A model generated the notes under the pieces. That model was not told the origin of the DNA and did not search any database. It saw only the letters and a list, made by a program, of their open reading frames with translations. From positions 1 to 30,268 of IMG/VR virus record IMGVR_UViG_3300034061_000928: a stretch of DNA of 30,268 nt; one strand, 5' to 3'. Position numbers and translations under genes: made by a program. This document shows positions 6,462-12,954 of the stretch, piece by piece. The DNA comes from a virus. Positions within the stretch are counted from its first letter, which is position 1, and each line of letters begins with the position of its first letter.

Positions 6462-6988
6462 ATTGGATTGAACTTGTAGCAAAGCATCACAAAGAATATG
6501 TAAAGACAATTCAAGGATTTGGGGAGTATTTTTATGCAGAAGATTTAGTTCAAGAAATGTATATTCGTTTATTAAATAAAAATAAAGAGCAACAAGTTAT
6601 TATAAACGGACAAGTGAATAGATATTACGTTTACTTAACTTTGCGTTCGTTATTCGTTGATTTTTACAGACAGAAAAGCAAAATAATAAAAGTAGATATT
6701 AATGAAATACTTACTTTGCAACAAATTGATGAGATAGAAGAACACGAAGCATTTGGAAGTTTAATGAATAGAGTAAACAATGAAACTAAAACGTGGCATT
6801 ATTACGACCAACTTTTATTCAAGTTATACAAAGACACGGATAAATCAATGCGAGATATAGCAAAAGACACGAATATAAGTTTACGTTCAATCTTTTGTAC
6901 TATAAAAAGTTGCAAAGAACGTTTAAAAGAAAACGTGAGTGAAGATTACGAAGATTATATAAATCAGGATTACGAATTAATTAAATAG
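6458..6988 (+). CDS. Phage sigma-70-like RNA polymerase sigma factor
   Basis: A 176-residue protein starting at a GTG in a GTGA overlap; the frame opens earlier from a TTG at 6434, but the overlap and the VNWIELVAKHHKEY start favour 6458. Region 2 is recognised by YAEDLVQEMYIRLLNK (about 26-41) and the helix YLTLRSLFVDFYRQKSK. Region 4 is a C-terminal HTH, DKSMRDIAKDTNISLRSI with a following basic helix ending ERLKE. It would bind host core RNA polymerase and select promoters. Because host-type promoters are seen only in early regions, it may direct the structural genes. It is a distant member of the family and has no anti-sigma partner nearby. Confidence 0.78.
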   Translation: MNWIELVAKHHKEYVKTIQGFGEYFYAEDLVQEMYIRLLNKNKEQQVIINGQVNRYYVYLTLRSLFVDFYRQKSKIIKVDINEILTLQQIDEIEEHEAFGSLMNRVNNETKTWHYYDQLLFKLYKDTDKSMRDIAKDTNISLRSIFCTIKSCKERLKENVSEDYEDYINQDYELIK

Positions 6989-6990
6989 AC

Positions 6991-7170
6991 ATGGAATTTA
7001 AAAATATATTAAGAATTATAGAAAATGAATTAGAATTAAGAAGCATTCGTTCAAAAGAGTTTTTTCATGAACACTGTAAATTAGAAAAACAAGTAAAAAA
7101 GTTAAAAGCTGAAAATGAAGCACTCAGAAAAGACTTACAAGAATTAAGTAAAGAATTTTTTAATAAATAA
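6991..7170 (+). CDS. Small coiled-coil protein
   Basis: A 59-residue frame two bases after the sigma-factor stop. It is rich in Glu, Lys and Leu with heptad-like spacing (LEKQVKKLKAENEALRKDLQ), so it should form a coiled coil. It could be a partner of the sigma factor by position, but nothing in the sequence proves this. Confidence 0.62.
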   Translation: MEFKNILRIIENELELRSIRSKEFFHEHCKLEKQVKKLKAENEALRKDLQELSKEFFNK

Positions 7171-7172
7171 AT

Positions 7173-7574
7173 ATGACAAGAAAAAGACGAACGAAAGCTG
7201 AAATTTTAGCAGCTGAAAGTAAAGGATTAGGAGATACAGTTGAAAAGGTTTTAGAAGTTACAGGAATAGCAAAAGTAGCTAAATGGATTTTAGGCGAAGA
7301 TTGCGGATGCGATGAACGCAAATCAAAGTTAAACGAGTTATTCCCTTATAAAAAACCTTTGTGTTTAGAACAACCTGAGTACGATTGGTTGCATGAATGG
7401 TTTATCAGAAACACGGATAAAGTAACTGCTCCAGAACAAGTAGAATTCTTTAAAATACATTCAAGAGTATTCCAAGTAAGAAATGAACTAACAAGCTGTC
7501 CAAGTTGCGTAGCTGAAAGAATAAATGATTTAAGAAAAGTTTATAACGAATATAAAGACGAAACAAATGGATAA
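7173..7574 (+). CDS. Conserved phage protein with two Cys pairs
   Basis: A 133-residue protein with a basic N-terminus (MTRKRRTKAEILAAE), a hydrophobic-basic helix (GIAKVAKWILG), then GEDCGCDERK (Cys44, Cys46), Cys64 and CPSC (Cys109, Cys112). From memory, proteins with the GLGDTVEK...GEDCGCDERK pattern are frequent in Flavobacterium phages, with no known function. The cysteine pairs could bind zinc. It overlaps the next gene by eight bases. Confidence 0.75.
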   Translation: MTRKRRTKAEILAAESKGLGDTVEKVLEVTGIAKVAKWILGEDCGCDERKSKLNELFPYKKPLCLEQPEYDWLHEWFIRNTDKVTAPEQVEFFKIHSRVFQVRNELTSCPSCVAERINDLRKVYNEYKDETNG

Positions 7575-7758
7575 ATCAGTAAAACTTTGGGTTCAATCTC
7601 AAAAGAATTTAATCGAACAATTAGAGCTTCAAATAACCAATTCAACAAATGTAATTGCAATGGAGAAGAAGATATTAAATCACACTAAACAAACTTTATT
7701 GCACGAAAAAACATTTTTAACTAACTTTTTAAATAATTTAGAAAATGCCGATACCTGA
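7567..7758 (+). CDS. Small coiled-coil protein
   Basis: A 63-residue protein, nearly all helical, with heptad-like Leu/Ile positions (LIEQLELQITNSTNVI and ILNHTKQTLLHEKTFL). No cysteines or basic clusters. It overlaps both neighbours, which fits a genuine member of the operon. No function is recognised. Confidence 0.62.
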   Translation: MDKSVKLWVQSQKNLIEQLELQITNSTNVIAMEKKILNHTKQTLLHEKTFLTNFLNNLENADT

Positions 7759-7888
7759 ACCGAATCCTAACGAAGAAAAAAAAGACTTCATTCAACGATG
7801 TATGTCTGACGATAAAATGGTAAGTGAATACGAAAACACGGAGCAAAGATTAGCCGTTTGTTCAACAACTTACGAAGAAAAAAAGTGA
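7745..7888 (+). CDS. Small protein with FIQRCMSDDKM...QRLAVC motif
   Basis: A 47-residue protein (MPIPEPNPNEEKKDFIQRCM then SDDKM, and ENTEQRLAVC). I recognise this pattern, a short domain found at the ends or beginnings of phage head proteins and as free small proteins in Bacteroidetes phages. Here it is free-standing and 700 bases before the terminase. The two cysteines (positions 19 and 39) are part of the motif. It overlaps the previous gene by 14 bases and the next start as GTGA. Confidence 0.65.
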   Translation: MPIPEPNPNEEKKDFIQRCMSDDKMVSEYENTEQRLAVCSTTYEEKK

Positions 7889-8085
7889 GCATAACATTAA
7901 GCAGCGATTATTACATAGTGTTTATGAATCCAAATAAACATAAAAATGAATGGAACGCAATAAAAGTAATAATGCAAGTTAGCGAAATAAACTACTGTAT
8001 ATTTTTAGACTATGAAATAAATAAGTTAGAAATACACGCAGTAACAAAAGACGAATTCAACACGTATCAATACAATTCTAATTAA
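7885..8085 (+). CDS. Small protein, GTG start, unknown
   Basis: A 66-residue protein that starts at GTG 7885, within a GTGA overlap with the previous stop. The frame is open from a TTG at 7858 but the overlap argues for the later start. The sequence alternates strands and short polar turns (SSDYYIVFMNPNKHKNEW, YCIFLDYEINKLEIHAV). No recognised domain; the next gene begins immediately after the stop. Confidence 0.6.
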   Translation: MSITLSSDYYIVFMNPNKHKNEWNAIKVIMQVSEINYCIFLDYEINKLEIHAVTKDEFNTYQYNSN

Positions 8086-8457
8086 ATGAAGTTAGTAAAC
8101 ATAAACGAGGTTAAACCAAACCCTAAAAACCCCAGAATAATAAAAGACGGAAAATTTCAAAAGTTAGTTAAGTCTATCCAAGAATTTCCTGATATGCTAA
8201 ATAAACGCCCTCTAATCGTTTTTACTGACGTAGACGGTAAATATATTGTCTTAGGTGGCAATATGCGTTTAAAAGCCTGTAAAGAGATAGGATTGAAAGA
8301 AATACCTATTATAATAGCAGATGAATGGACTGAGGAACAAAAAAACGAATTTTTAATAAAAGACAATGTAGGTTTTGGAGAATGGGACTGGGATAGCTTA
8401 GCAAATGAATGGGATGTAGAAAAGTTAGACGGTGCGAATCCGACCCAACCGCTCTAA
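8086..8457 (+). CDS. ParB/sulfiredoxin-like domain protein
   Basis: A 123-residue protein with a ParB-like N-terminal fold: VNINEVKPNPKNPR at 4-17, then VLGGNMRLKACKEIG at 55-69 (the GGxxR motif) and IPIIIADEWTEEQKNEFLIK. In phages such proteins are often fused or adjacent to a DNA methyltransferase, or lie upstream of the terminase as here. After EWDVEKLDG the ending NPTQPL departs from the usual family continuation, so the C-terminus may be truncated. ParB folds can be CTP-binding or nuclease-like; which applies here is not visible. Confidence 0.82.
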   Translation: MKLVNINEVKPNPKNPRIIKDGKFQKLVKSIQEFPDMLNKRPLIVFTDVDGKYIVLGGNMRLKACKEIGLKEIPIIIADEWTEEQKNEFLIKDNVGFGEWDWDSLANEWDVEKLDGANPTQPL

Positions 8458-8481
8458 TTACAGCACAAAAACAGCAGAAAA

Positions 8482-8817
8482 ATGGGTGCAAAAGATATAG
8501 AAAAACACGAATTTAAAAAAGGCGAATCAGGAAACCCTAACGGCAGACCTAAAGGAGCAAAGAATAGAAGCACAATAGCAAAGTATTGGTTAGAAGTAAA
8601 TCAAAAGCTAAAGAACCCTTTAACAGGTGCAGAAGAAACAATGAGTCAAGAAGATTTAATGACTTTGGCTTTAATTAAAAAAGCACGTGAAGGCGATGTA
8701 GCAGCTTATAAAGCATTAATGGATAGCGGTTACGGTGCACCACTTCAACAAATAGAACAAACAATAGTAGAACAACCTTTATTTCCAGATGTTCAAGAGG
8801 ACAACAGCAACGAATAA
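8482..8817 (+). CDS. terS: Terminase small subunit candidate (DUF5681-like)
   Basis: A 111-residue protein with the N-terminal signature KKGESGNPNGRPKGAKNR (about 12-29), characteristic of DUF5681-type proteins encoded just before the large terminase. The middle is helical (EDLMTLALIKKAREGDVAAY, then LMDSGYG), resembling the DNA-binding and oligomerising regions of small terminases. The gene overlaps the large subunit by 29 bases. It would recognise the packaging start on phage DNA. Confidence 0.8.
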   Translation: MGAKDIEKHEFKKGESGNPNGRPKGAKNRSTIAKYWLEVNQKLKNPLTGAEETMSQEDLMTLALIKKAREGDVAAYKALMDSGYGAPLQQIEQTIVEQPLFPDVQEDNSNE

Positions 8818-9949
8818 AGTACTGGCTTTAAAAAGACGAATTAAAATAATACAAGGCGGAACTTCAGCTTCCAAAACGTATTCAATCTTAGCAGTCTTAA
8901 TAAACAAAGCAATAATACAACCTAACTTAGAAATAAGCATAGTAGCTGAATCAATACCTCACTTGCGTAGAGGAGCATTAAAAGATTTTTTAAAAATACT
9001 TAAATGGACTAACAGATATTATGAAGACCAATTTAATAAATCGCTCCTTAACTATCAATTTAAGAATGGAAGTAGTTTTGAGTTTTTTTCTGCTGACGAT
9101 AGCAGTAAGTTACGTGGTGCTCGTAGGGATATTCTCTATATTAATGAGTGTAATAATATATCTTTTGAAAGTTACAATGAACTTGCTATTCGAACAAAAA
9201 AAGAAGTCTATTTAGATTTCAATCCTGCCAATGAATTTTGGGTACATACGGAACTAAAAGACGAATCCGATTCAGAGTTTATAATCTTAACGTACAAAGA
9301 CAACGAAGCACTTGATAATAGTATTGTTCAACAAATAGAAAAGAATCGTTTAAAAGCAGAAACAAGTAGCTATTGGAGTAATTGGTGGAGGGTTTATGGA
9401 TTAGGAGAAATAGGAATGCTTGAGGGTGTTATATTTAGTAATTGGAAACAGATTGATAAACTACCTGCAGAAGCTAAGTTAATAGGAATAGGTCTTGACT
9501 TTGGATATACAAACGACCCAACTGCAATAATTGAAGTTTACAATTATAACGGAACACGAATACTTAACGAATTAAAATACCAAACAGGAATGTTAAACAG
9601 CGATATAGCTAAAATACTTCCAAAACACGTACCTATTTATGCTGATAGTTCAGAGCCTAAATCAATAGACGAAATAAAACGATATGGAGTAACTATTAAG
9701 GGTGTTACAAAGGGCAAGGACAGCATTAATTACGGAATTGATGTAATACAACAACAGGAGTATTTAGTGACGTCAAACAGTATTAATTTAATTAAAGAAC
9801 TTCGTTCTTATTGTTGGGACGTAGATAAAAACGGAATCAGATTAAACAAACCTATTGACAAAAATAACAATGCTATTGATGCTTTTCGTTATCATGAAAT
9901 GGAAACACTCGGATTAAAGCGCAATTATGGAACATATAATATACGTTAA
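8789..9949 (+). CDS. terL: Terminase large subunit
   Basis: The packaging motor and headful or cohesive-end nuclease. Walker A is GGTSASKT at residues 23-30, Walker B ILYINE at 115-120 with catalytic Glu120. The C-terminal RNase H-like nuclease shows LDFGYTNDP (Asp237), IYADSSEP (Asp286) and NAIDAFRYHE (Asp364). At 386 residues it is full-length, though short for the family. The ATG at 8789 overlaps the small subunit gene; no better start is nearby. The protein resembles phage terminases of the Terminase_3 group. Confidence 0.96.
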   Translation: MFKRTTATNKVLALKRRIKIIQGGTSASKTYSILAVLINKAIIQPNLEISIVAESIPHLRRGALKDFLKILKWTNRYYEDQFNKSLLNYQFKNGSSFEFFSADDSSKLRGARRDILYINECNNISFESYNELAIRTKKEVYLDFNPANEFWVHTELKDESDSEFIILTYKDNEALDNSIVQQIEKNRLKAETSSYWSNWWRVYGLGEIGMLEGVIFSNWKQIDKLPAEAKLIGIGLDFGYTNDPTAIIEVYNYNGTRILNELKYQTGMLNSDIAKILPKHVPIYADSSEPKSIDEIKRYGVTIKGVTKGKDSINYGIDVIQQQEYLVTSNSINLIKELRSYCWDVDKNGIRLNKPIDKNNNAIDAFRYHEMETLGLKRNYGTYNIR

Positions 9950-10137
9950 TGACAGATGATACACCGATGTTAAAAGCGGTAGTTGAGAATTATGTGTATA
10001 TTCGTACAGGAAAACGAATTAAAATAGTATTTGATGACCCTCAAAGTATAAGAAAGCATTTAATAATGTTAGGAGATGCGTATGCTATTGCTGTGAACTA
10101 CAAAAAAACAGAACAAACGTTTAATAATAAAGAATGA
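9949..10137 (+). CDS. Small protein after terminase, unknown
   Basis: A 62-residue protein starting in a TAATG overlap with the terminase stop and ending in an ATGA overlap with the next gene. It has one predicted helix-strand pattern (YVYIRTGKRIKIVFDDPQSI) and a hydrophobic helix (LGDAYAIAVNY). It is probably a virion or tail assembly accessory, judging only by position. Confidence 0.65.
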   Translation: MTDDTPMLKAVVENYVYIRTGKRIKIVFDDPQSIRKHLIMLGDAYAIAVNYKKTEQTFNNKE

Positions 10138-10862
10138 AATTAGAACTAACCATACCGACAAAGCTAAGTGAAATACCTTTAAAGCATTATCAGAAGTTTT
10201 TAGAGTTATCCAAAAAGACGAATGATGAGGAATTTTTAGCTGAAAAGATGATTCAGATATTTTGCGGTATTGAATTAAAAGAAATAGTTAAGATTCCGTT
10301 TAAAGAAATCGAAGCATTAAGCATTCACTTTGCAAAGTTATTTGAGCAAAAGACGAATTTTCAAAATAGGTTTACATTATCTGGAGTTGAATTTGGTTTT
10401 ATTCCAAACTTAGAAGAAATAAGCTGGGGGGAATATATAGACTTAGAAGCGAATATAAGCGATATAAACAACTTTCATAAAGCAATGGCAGTTATGTATC
10501 GACCAATAAAAGAAAAACACAGAAACAAGTATTTAATCGAGGAGTATATTAGTTCAGCTAATTATTCAGAAGTTATGGAATTTGCTCCTTTGGATATTGC
10601 TTTAGCTGCACAAGTTTTTTTTTGCAATTTAGAAAACGAATTATTGACGGCTACCCTGTATTATTTGGAGAGCCAAGTGAAGATGAACAAGCAGATACAA
10701 ACGACTTTAGCGAAAGAACTCAATTTGCAAAACAGTGGGGATGGTATCAATCAATATATGCAGTCGCTAAGGGAGATGTCACAAAATTTGACGAAGTTAC
10801 CAGACTACGACTTACAAAAGCACTTACCTACCTTACTTTTGAAAAGCAGAAACAGGAAATAG
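10134..10862 (+). CDS. Tail assembly chaperone, short form (zero frame)
   Basis: A 242-residue protein at the head of the tail module. The first 163 residues would be shared by two products: a short form that continues in frame to 10862, and a longer one made by a -1 shift at the T tract 10615-10623. Tail assembly chaperones of siphoviruses typically coat the tape measure during assembly and use such a shift. The zero-frame tail continues 79 residues, including SGDGINQYMQSLREM and LPTLLLKSRNRK, and seems protein-like. I recall related C-termini in flavobacterial phages. The assignment rests on position, helical composition and the slippery site. Confidence 0.75.
   Translation: MKLELTIPTKLSEIPLKHYQKFLELSKKTNDEEFLAEKMIQIFCGIELKEIVKIPFKEIEALSIHFAKLFEQKTNFQNRFTLSGVEFGFIPNLEEISWGEYIDLEANISDINNFHKAMAVMYRPIKEKHRNKYLIEEYISSANYSEVMEFAPLDIALAAQVFFCNLENELLTATLYYLESQVKMNKQIQTTLAKELNLQNSGDGINQYMQSLREMSQNLTKLPDYDLQKHLPTLLLKSRNRK
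10616..10622 (+). other. Slippery heptamer T TTT TTT for -1 frameshift
   Basis: Codons in the zero frame are GTT TTT TTT TGC from 10614. Pairing T TTT TTT (10616-10622) lets tRNAs slip back by one base, and the -1 frame then continues TTG CAA TTT from 10622 without a stop to 10897. Nine consecutive T (10615-10623) is unusual inside a coding sequence. No pseudoknot was tested. Confidence 0.7.
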
Positions 10863-10897
10863 AAAATAGAGAATTAAAAAGACAAATTAAAAGATGA
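10622..10897 (+). CDS. Frameshifted C-terminal domain of tail assembly chaperone
   Basis: A 91-residue open frame, reached by the -1 shift, that would give a 254-residue fusion with the upstream 163 residues. It begins with LQFRKRIIDGYPVLFGEPS and continues with AKQWGWYQSIYAVAKGDVTK and ALTYLTFEKQKQEI. The composition and pattern look like a real helical domain, which I recall in the same position in related phages. It overlaps the zero-frame end for about 240 bases, and its stop overlaps the next start (ATGA at 10894). The frame lacks a good ATG of its own, so frameshift expression is favoured over independent initiation. Confidence 0.72.
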   Translation: MQFRKRIIDGYPVLFGEPSEDEQADTNDFSERTQFAKQWGWYQSIYAVAKGDVTKFDEVTRLRLTKALTYLTFEKQKQEIENRELKRQIKR

Positions 10898-11352
10898 GTT
10901 ATTACGCAATTTTAAACACGTTAAAAACAGAATTAGAAGCTACTAATTTAGTTAACACAGTAACAGAGGGAGATATTTTTAGAATTGATTTATCTAAACA
11001 AACGATATTTCCATTAGCTCATATCATGGTAAATAATGCCACGTTTGAAAATAATGTTATTCGTTATAATGTTTCTATTATTGCTATGGATATTGTAGAT
11101 ATATCGAAAGACGAAACAACAGATATTTTTGTAGGTAACGACAATGAACAAGACGTATTGAATACTCAGGTAATAATGTTGAATCGTGTTTATGATAAAC
11201 TAATAAGAGGAGATTACTTTTTAAATTCAGGAATCATTGACGGTAATCCAACACTCGAACCTTTCATTGAACGTTTTGAAAACAACTTAGCAGGGTGGAC
11301 TATGACTTTTGATTATTTAATAGGAAACGAAATGACTGTTTGTGATGAATAA
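10894..11352 (+). CDS. Tail completion/terminator-like protein
   Basis: A 152-residue protein: an N-terminal helix (YYAILNTLKTELEATNLVN), a central beta-strand run (FENNVIRYNVSIIAMDIVD) and a second helix before LAGWTMTFDYLIGN. This alpha-beta arrangement resembles small proteins that close the tail tube or join it to the head. It begins in an ATGA overlap with the frameshifted chaperone. Assignment is from pattern and position only. Confidence 0.65.
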   Translation: MSYYAILNTLKTELEATNLVNTVTEGDIFRIDLSKQTIFPLAHIMVNNATFENNVIRYNVSIIAMDIVDISKDETTDIFVGNDNEQDVLNTQVIMLNRVYDKLIRGDYFLNSGIIDGNPTLEPFIERFENNLAGWTMTFDYLIGNEMTVCDE

Positions 11353-11854
11353 CGGAGAAGAAACATTACAAAAGTTTATTAAGTACGTAGTAAGTCAAGC
11401 AAAACGAAATTTAACTACTTCAGGTAAAAACGCATCAAAGAAACTTTACGATTCAATTTCGGGAGAAAGTAAAGTAATGCCTAACTCAATAGGGATTTAC
11501 TTTGATATGGAGGAGTACGGATTCTATCAAGACAAAGGTGTATCAGGTAAAAAAAGAAAATTTAATACTCCGTTTTCTTATAAATCTAAAATGCCCCCTC
11601 CGAGTGCTTTTGACAAATGGACTATTCGTAGAGGTATTGCACCGAGAAATGTTAAAGGACAATTTCAAAGTAGAAAGGGTTTAAACTTTGCAATAGCACG
11701 TTCTATATTTGAAAAAGGAATTAAGCCAAGTTTATTTTTTACAAAACCATTTGAAGAAGGGTTTAAAAAGTTACCAGATGATTTAGTTGAAAGTTACGGG
11801 TTGGATGTGGTAGATTTATTTGATAGTATAATGAAACAAAATTTTAAGAAATGA
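11345..11854 (+). CDS. Tail completion protein, HK97 gp10-like candidate
   Basis: A 169-residue basic protein. The ATG at 11345 is preferred; a GTG just before it at 11342 is in frame. The phrase IGIYFDMEEYGFYQDKGVSG (about 50-70) and the RxGLNFAIARSIFEKGIKPS segment, followed by FFTKPFEEGF, agree with HK97 gp10-type proteins, which form the head-tail joint or tail terminator. It overlaps the preceding stop by eight bases and the following start as ATGA. The family assignment is moderate. Confidence 0.65.
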   Translation: MNNGEETLQKFIKYVVSQAKRNLTTSGKNASKKLYDSISGESKVMPNSIGIYFDMEEYGFYQDKGVSGKKRKFNTPFSYKSKMPPPSAFDKWTIRRGIAPRNVKGQFQSRKGLNFAIARSIFEKGIKPSLFFTKPFEEGFKKLPDDLVESYGLDVVDLFDSIMKQNFKK

Positions 11855-12954
11855 TATTAGCGAGAAGCCCATATATAGTTGAAATTAACGAAACAGGGCA
11901 AACACAAACACGAATAGAATTATTTTTATGGAATGGCACAGGTTCAGCTCCTGCAATACCAACTTATAGTTTATCAAAGTTAATTCCTGCAACTAATCAA
12001 ACTGCAACTTATTACAATATAGCACCGTTTATTCGTGAGTATTTTAATTTCATATATAGTTACCCAGATATAATTGGGAATAATGTACTGCCAAACGAAT
12101 ATACATATTGTAACGTTAAAATAATTACCTATGCAACAATAGGAGGTACTGATACAGAAATAAATAATACTCAAACAATAGCAACTGACGGATATGGATA
12201 TTATGAAGATGAAATGAATCCAACAGTAAATACAGTAGGTAATATATTACTAAGTAATTTAAGTATAGGAACACGAAATATACCATACACTTATTTATGT
12301 GATTCTAATAGTACAACAATAGGAACAATTACATTATTAGGAACAAGTTATTACCCTGGAATTGACCGTCTTTATGTAGTATATACCTCTTTAGATAATT
12401 CAGTAGCACAAATAGAAATAGATGTTACTCAATCTGATATAGTTAATTTTTCAAAAGTTTATGCTGATTTTATATCAGTTGGAAATTTATTTTCATTAAG
12501 ATATGATGATGAAGCAGGAACTACAATAGTATGGGAAGCATATTTTGTTCCTCAATGTGAATGTAAATACGAAGCTGTTAAAGTAGATTTTATTAATCGT
12601 TTTGGAGCATGGCAAAGAGAATGGTTTTATAAAGCATCAAATGAAACTTTAGATATTACAAATAACACTTATAAAATAAACCCAAACCCAATAAACTATA
12701 ATTTATATCAAGGGCAGTTTAAAAACTTTAATAATAATGGAAAAATAAGTATTAAAGTAAATAGCGGTTTTGTTCATGAACAATATAAAATAGTTATTCA
12801 AGAATTAATGTTAAGTGAGGTTATTCGTGTTAATGATTTTCCTGCTACCTTAAAAACAAAATCAGTTGAAAAATACAAAGAGATAAACACGAAACAAATA
12901 AACTACTCACTTGATTTTGAAATGGCTTACGACAAAATAAATTCAATAGTTTAA
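11851..12954 (+). CDS. Tail or baseplate protein, beta-rich
   Basis: A 367-residue protein rich in Thr, Asn, Tyr and Ile, with many short strands (for example GTITLLGTSYYPGIDRLYVV). There is no signal peptide. It contains one CECKY segment near 229-233. Its place between tail completion and the large tail-tip protein, and its composition, indicate a distal tail or baseplate component. I recall large, similarly unassigned proteins in this position in Flavobacterium phages. Specific function is unknown. Confidence 0.7.
   Translation: MILARSPYIVEINETGQTQTRIELFLWNGTGSAPAIPTYSLSKLIPATNQTATYYNIAPFIREYFNFIYSYPDIIGNNVLPNEYTYCNVKIITYATIGGTDTEINNTQTIATDGYGYYEDEMNPTVNTVGNILLSNLSIGTRNIPYTYLCDSNSTTIGTITLLGTSYYPGIDRLYVVYTSLDNSVAQIEIDVTQSDIVNFSKVYADFISVGNLFSLRYDDEAGTTIVWEAYFVPQCECKYEAVKVDFINRFGAWQREWFYKASNETLDITNNTYKINPNPINYNLYQGQFKNFNNNGKISIKVNSGFVHEQYKIVIQELMLSEVIRVNDFPATLKTKSVEKYKEINTKQINYSLDFEMAYDKINSIV

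Noticed and set aside
9021-9215. 64-residue open frame inside the terminase gene
   Set aside because: It is out of frame with strong catalytic motifs of the large terminase and is hydrophobic in the way expected of an alternative frame of AT-rich DNA.
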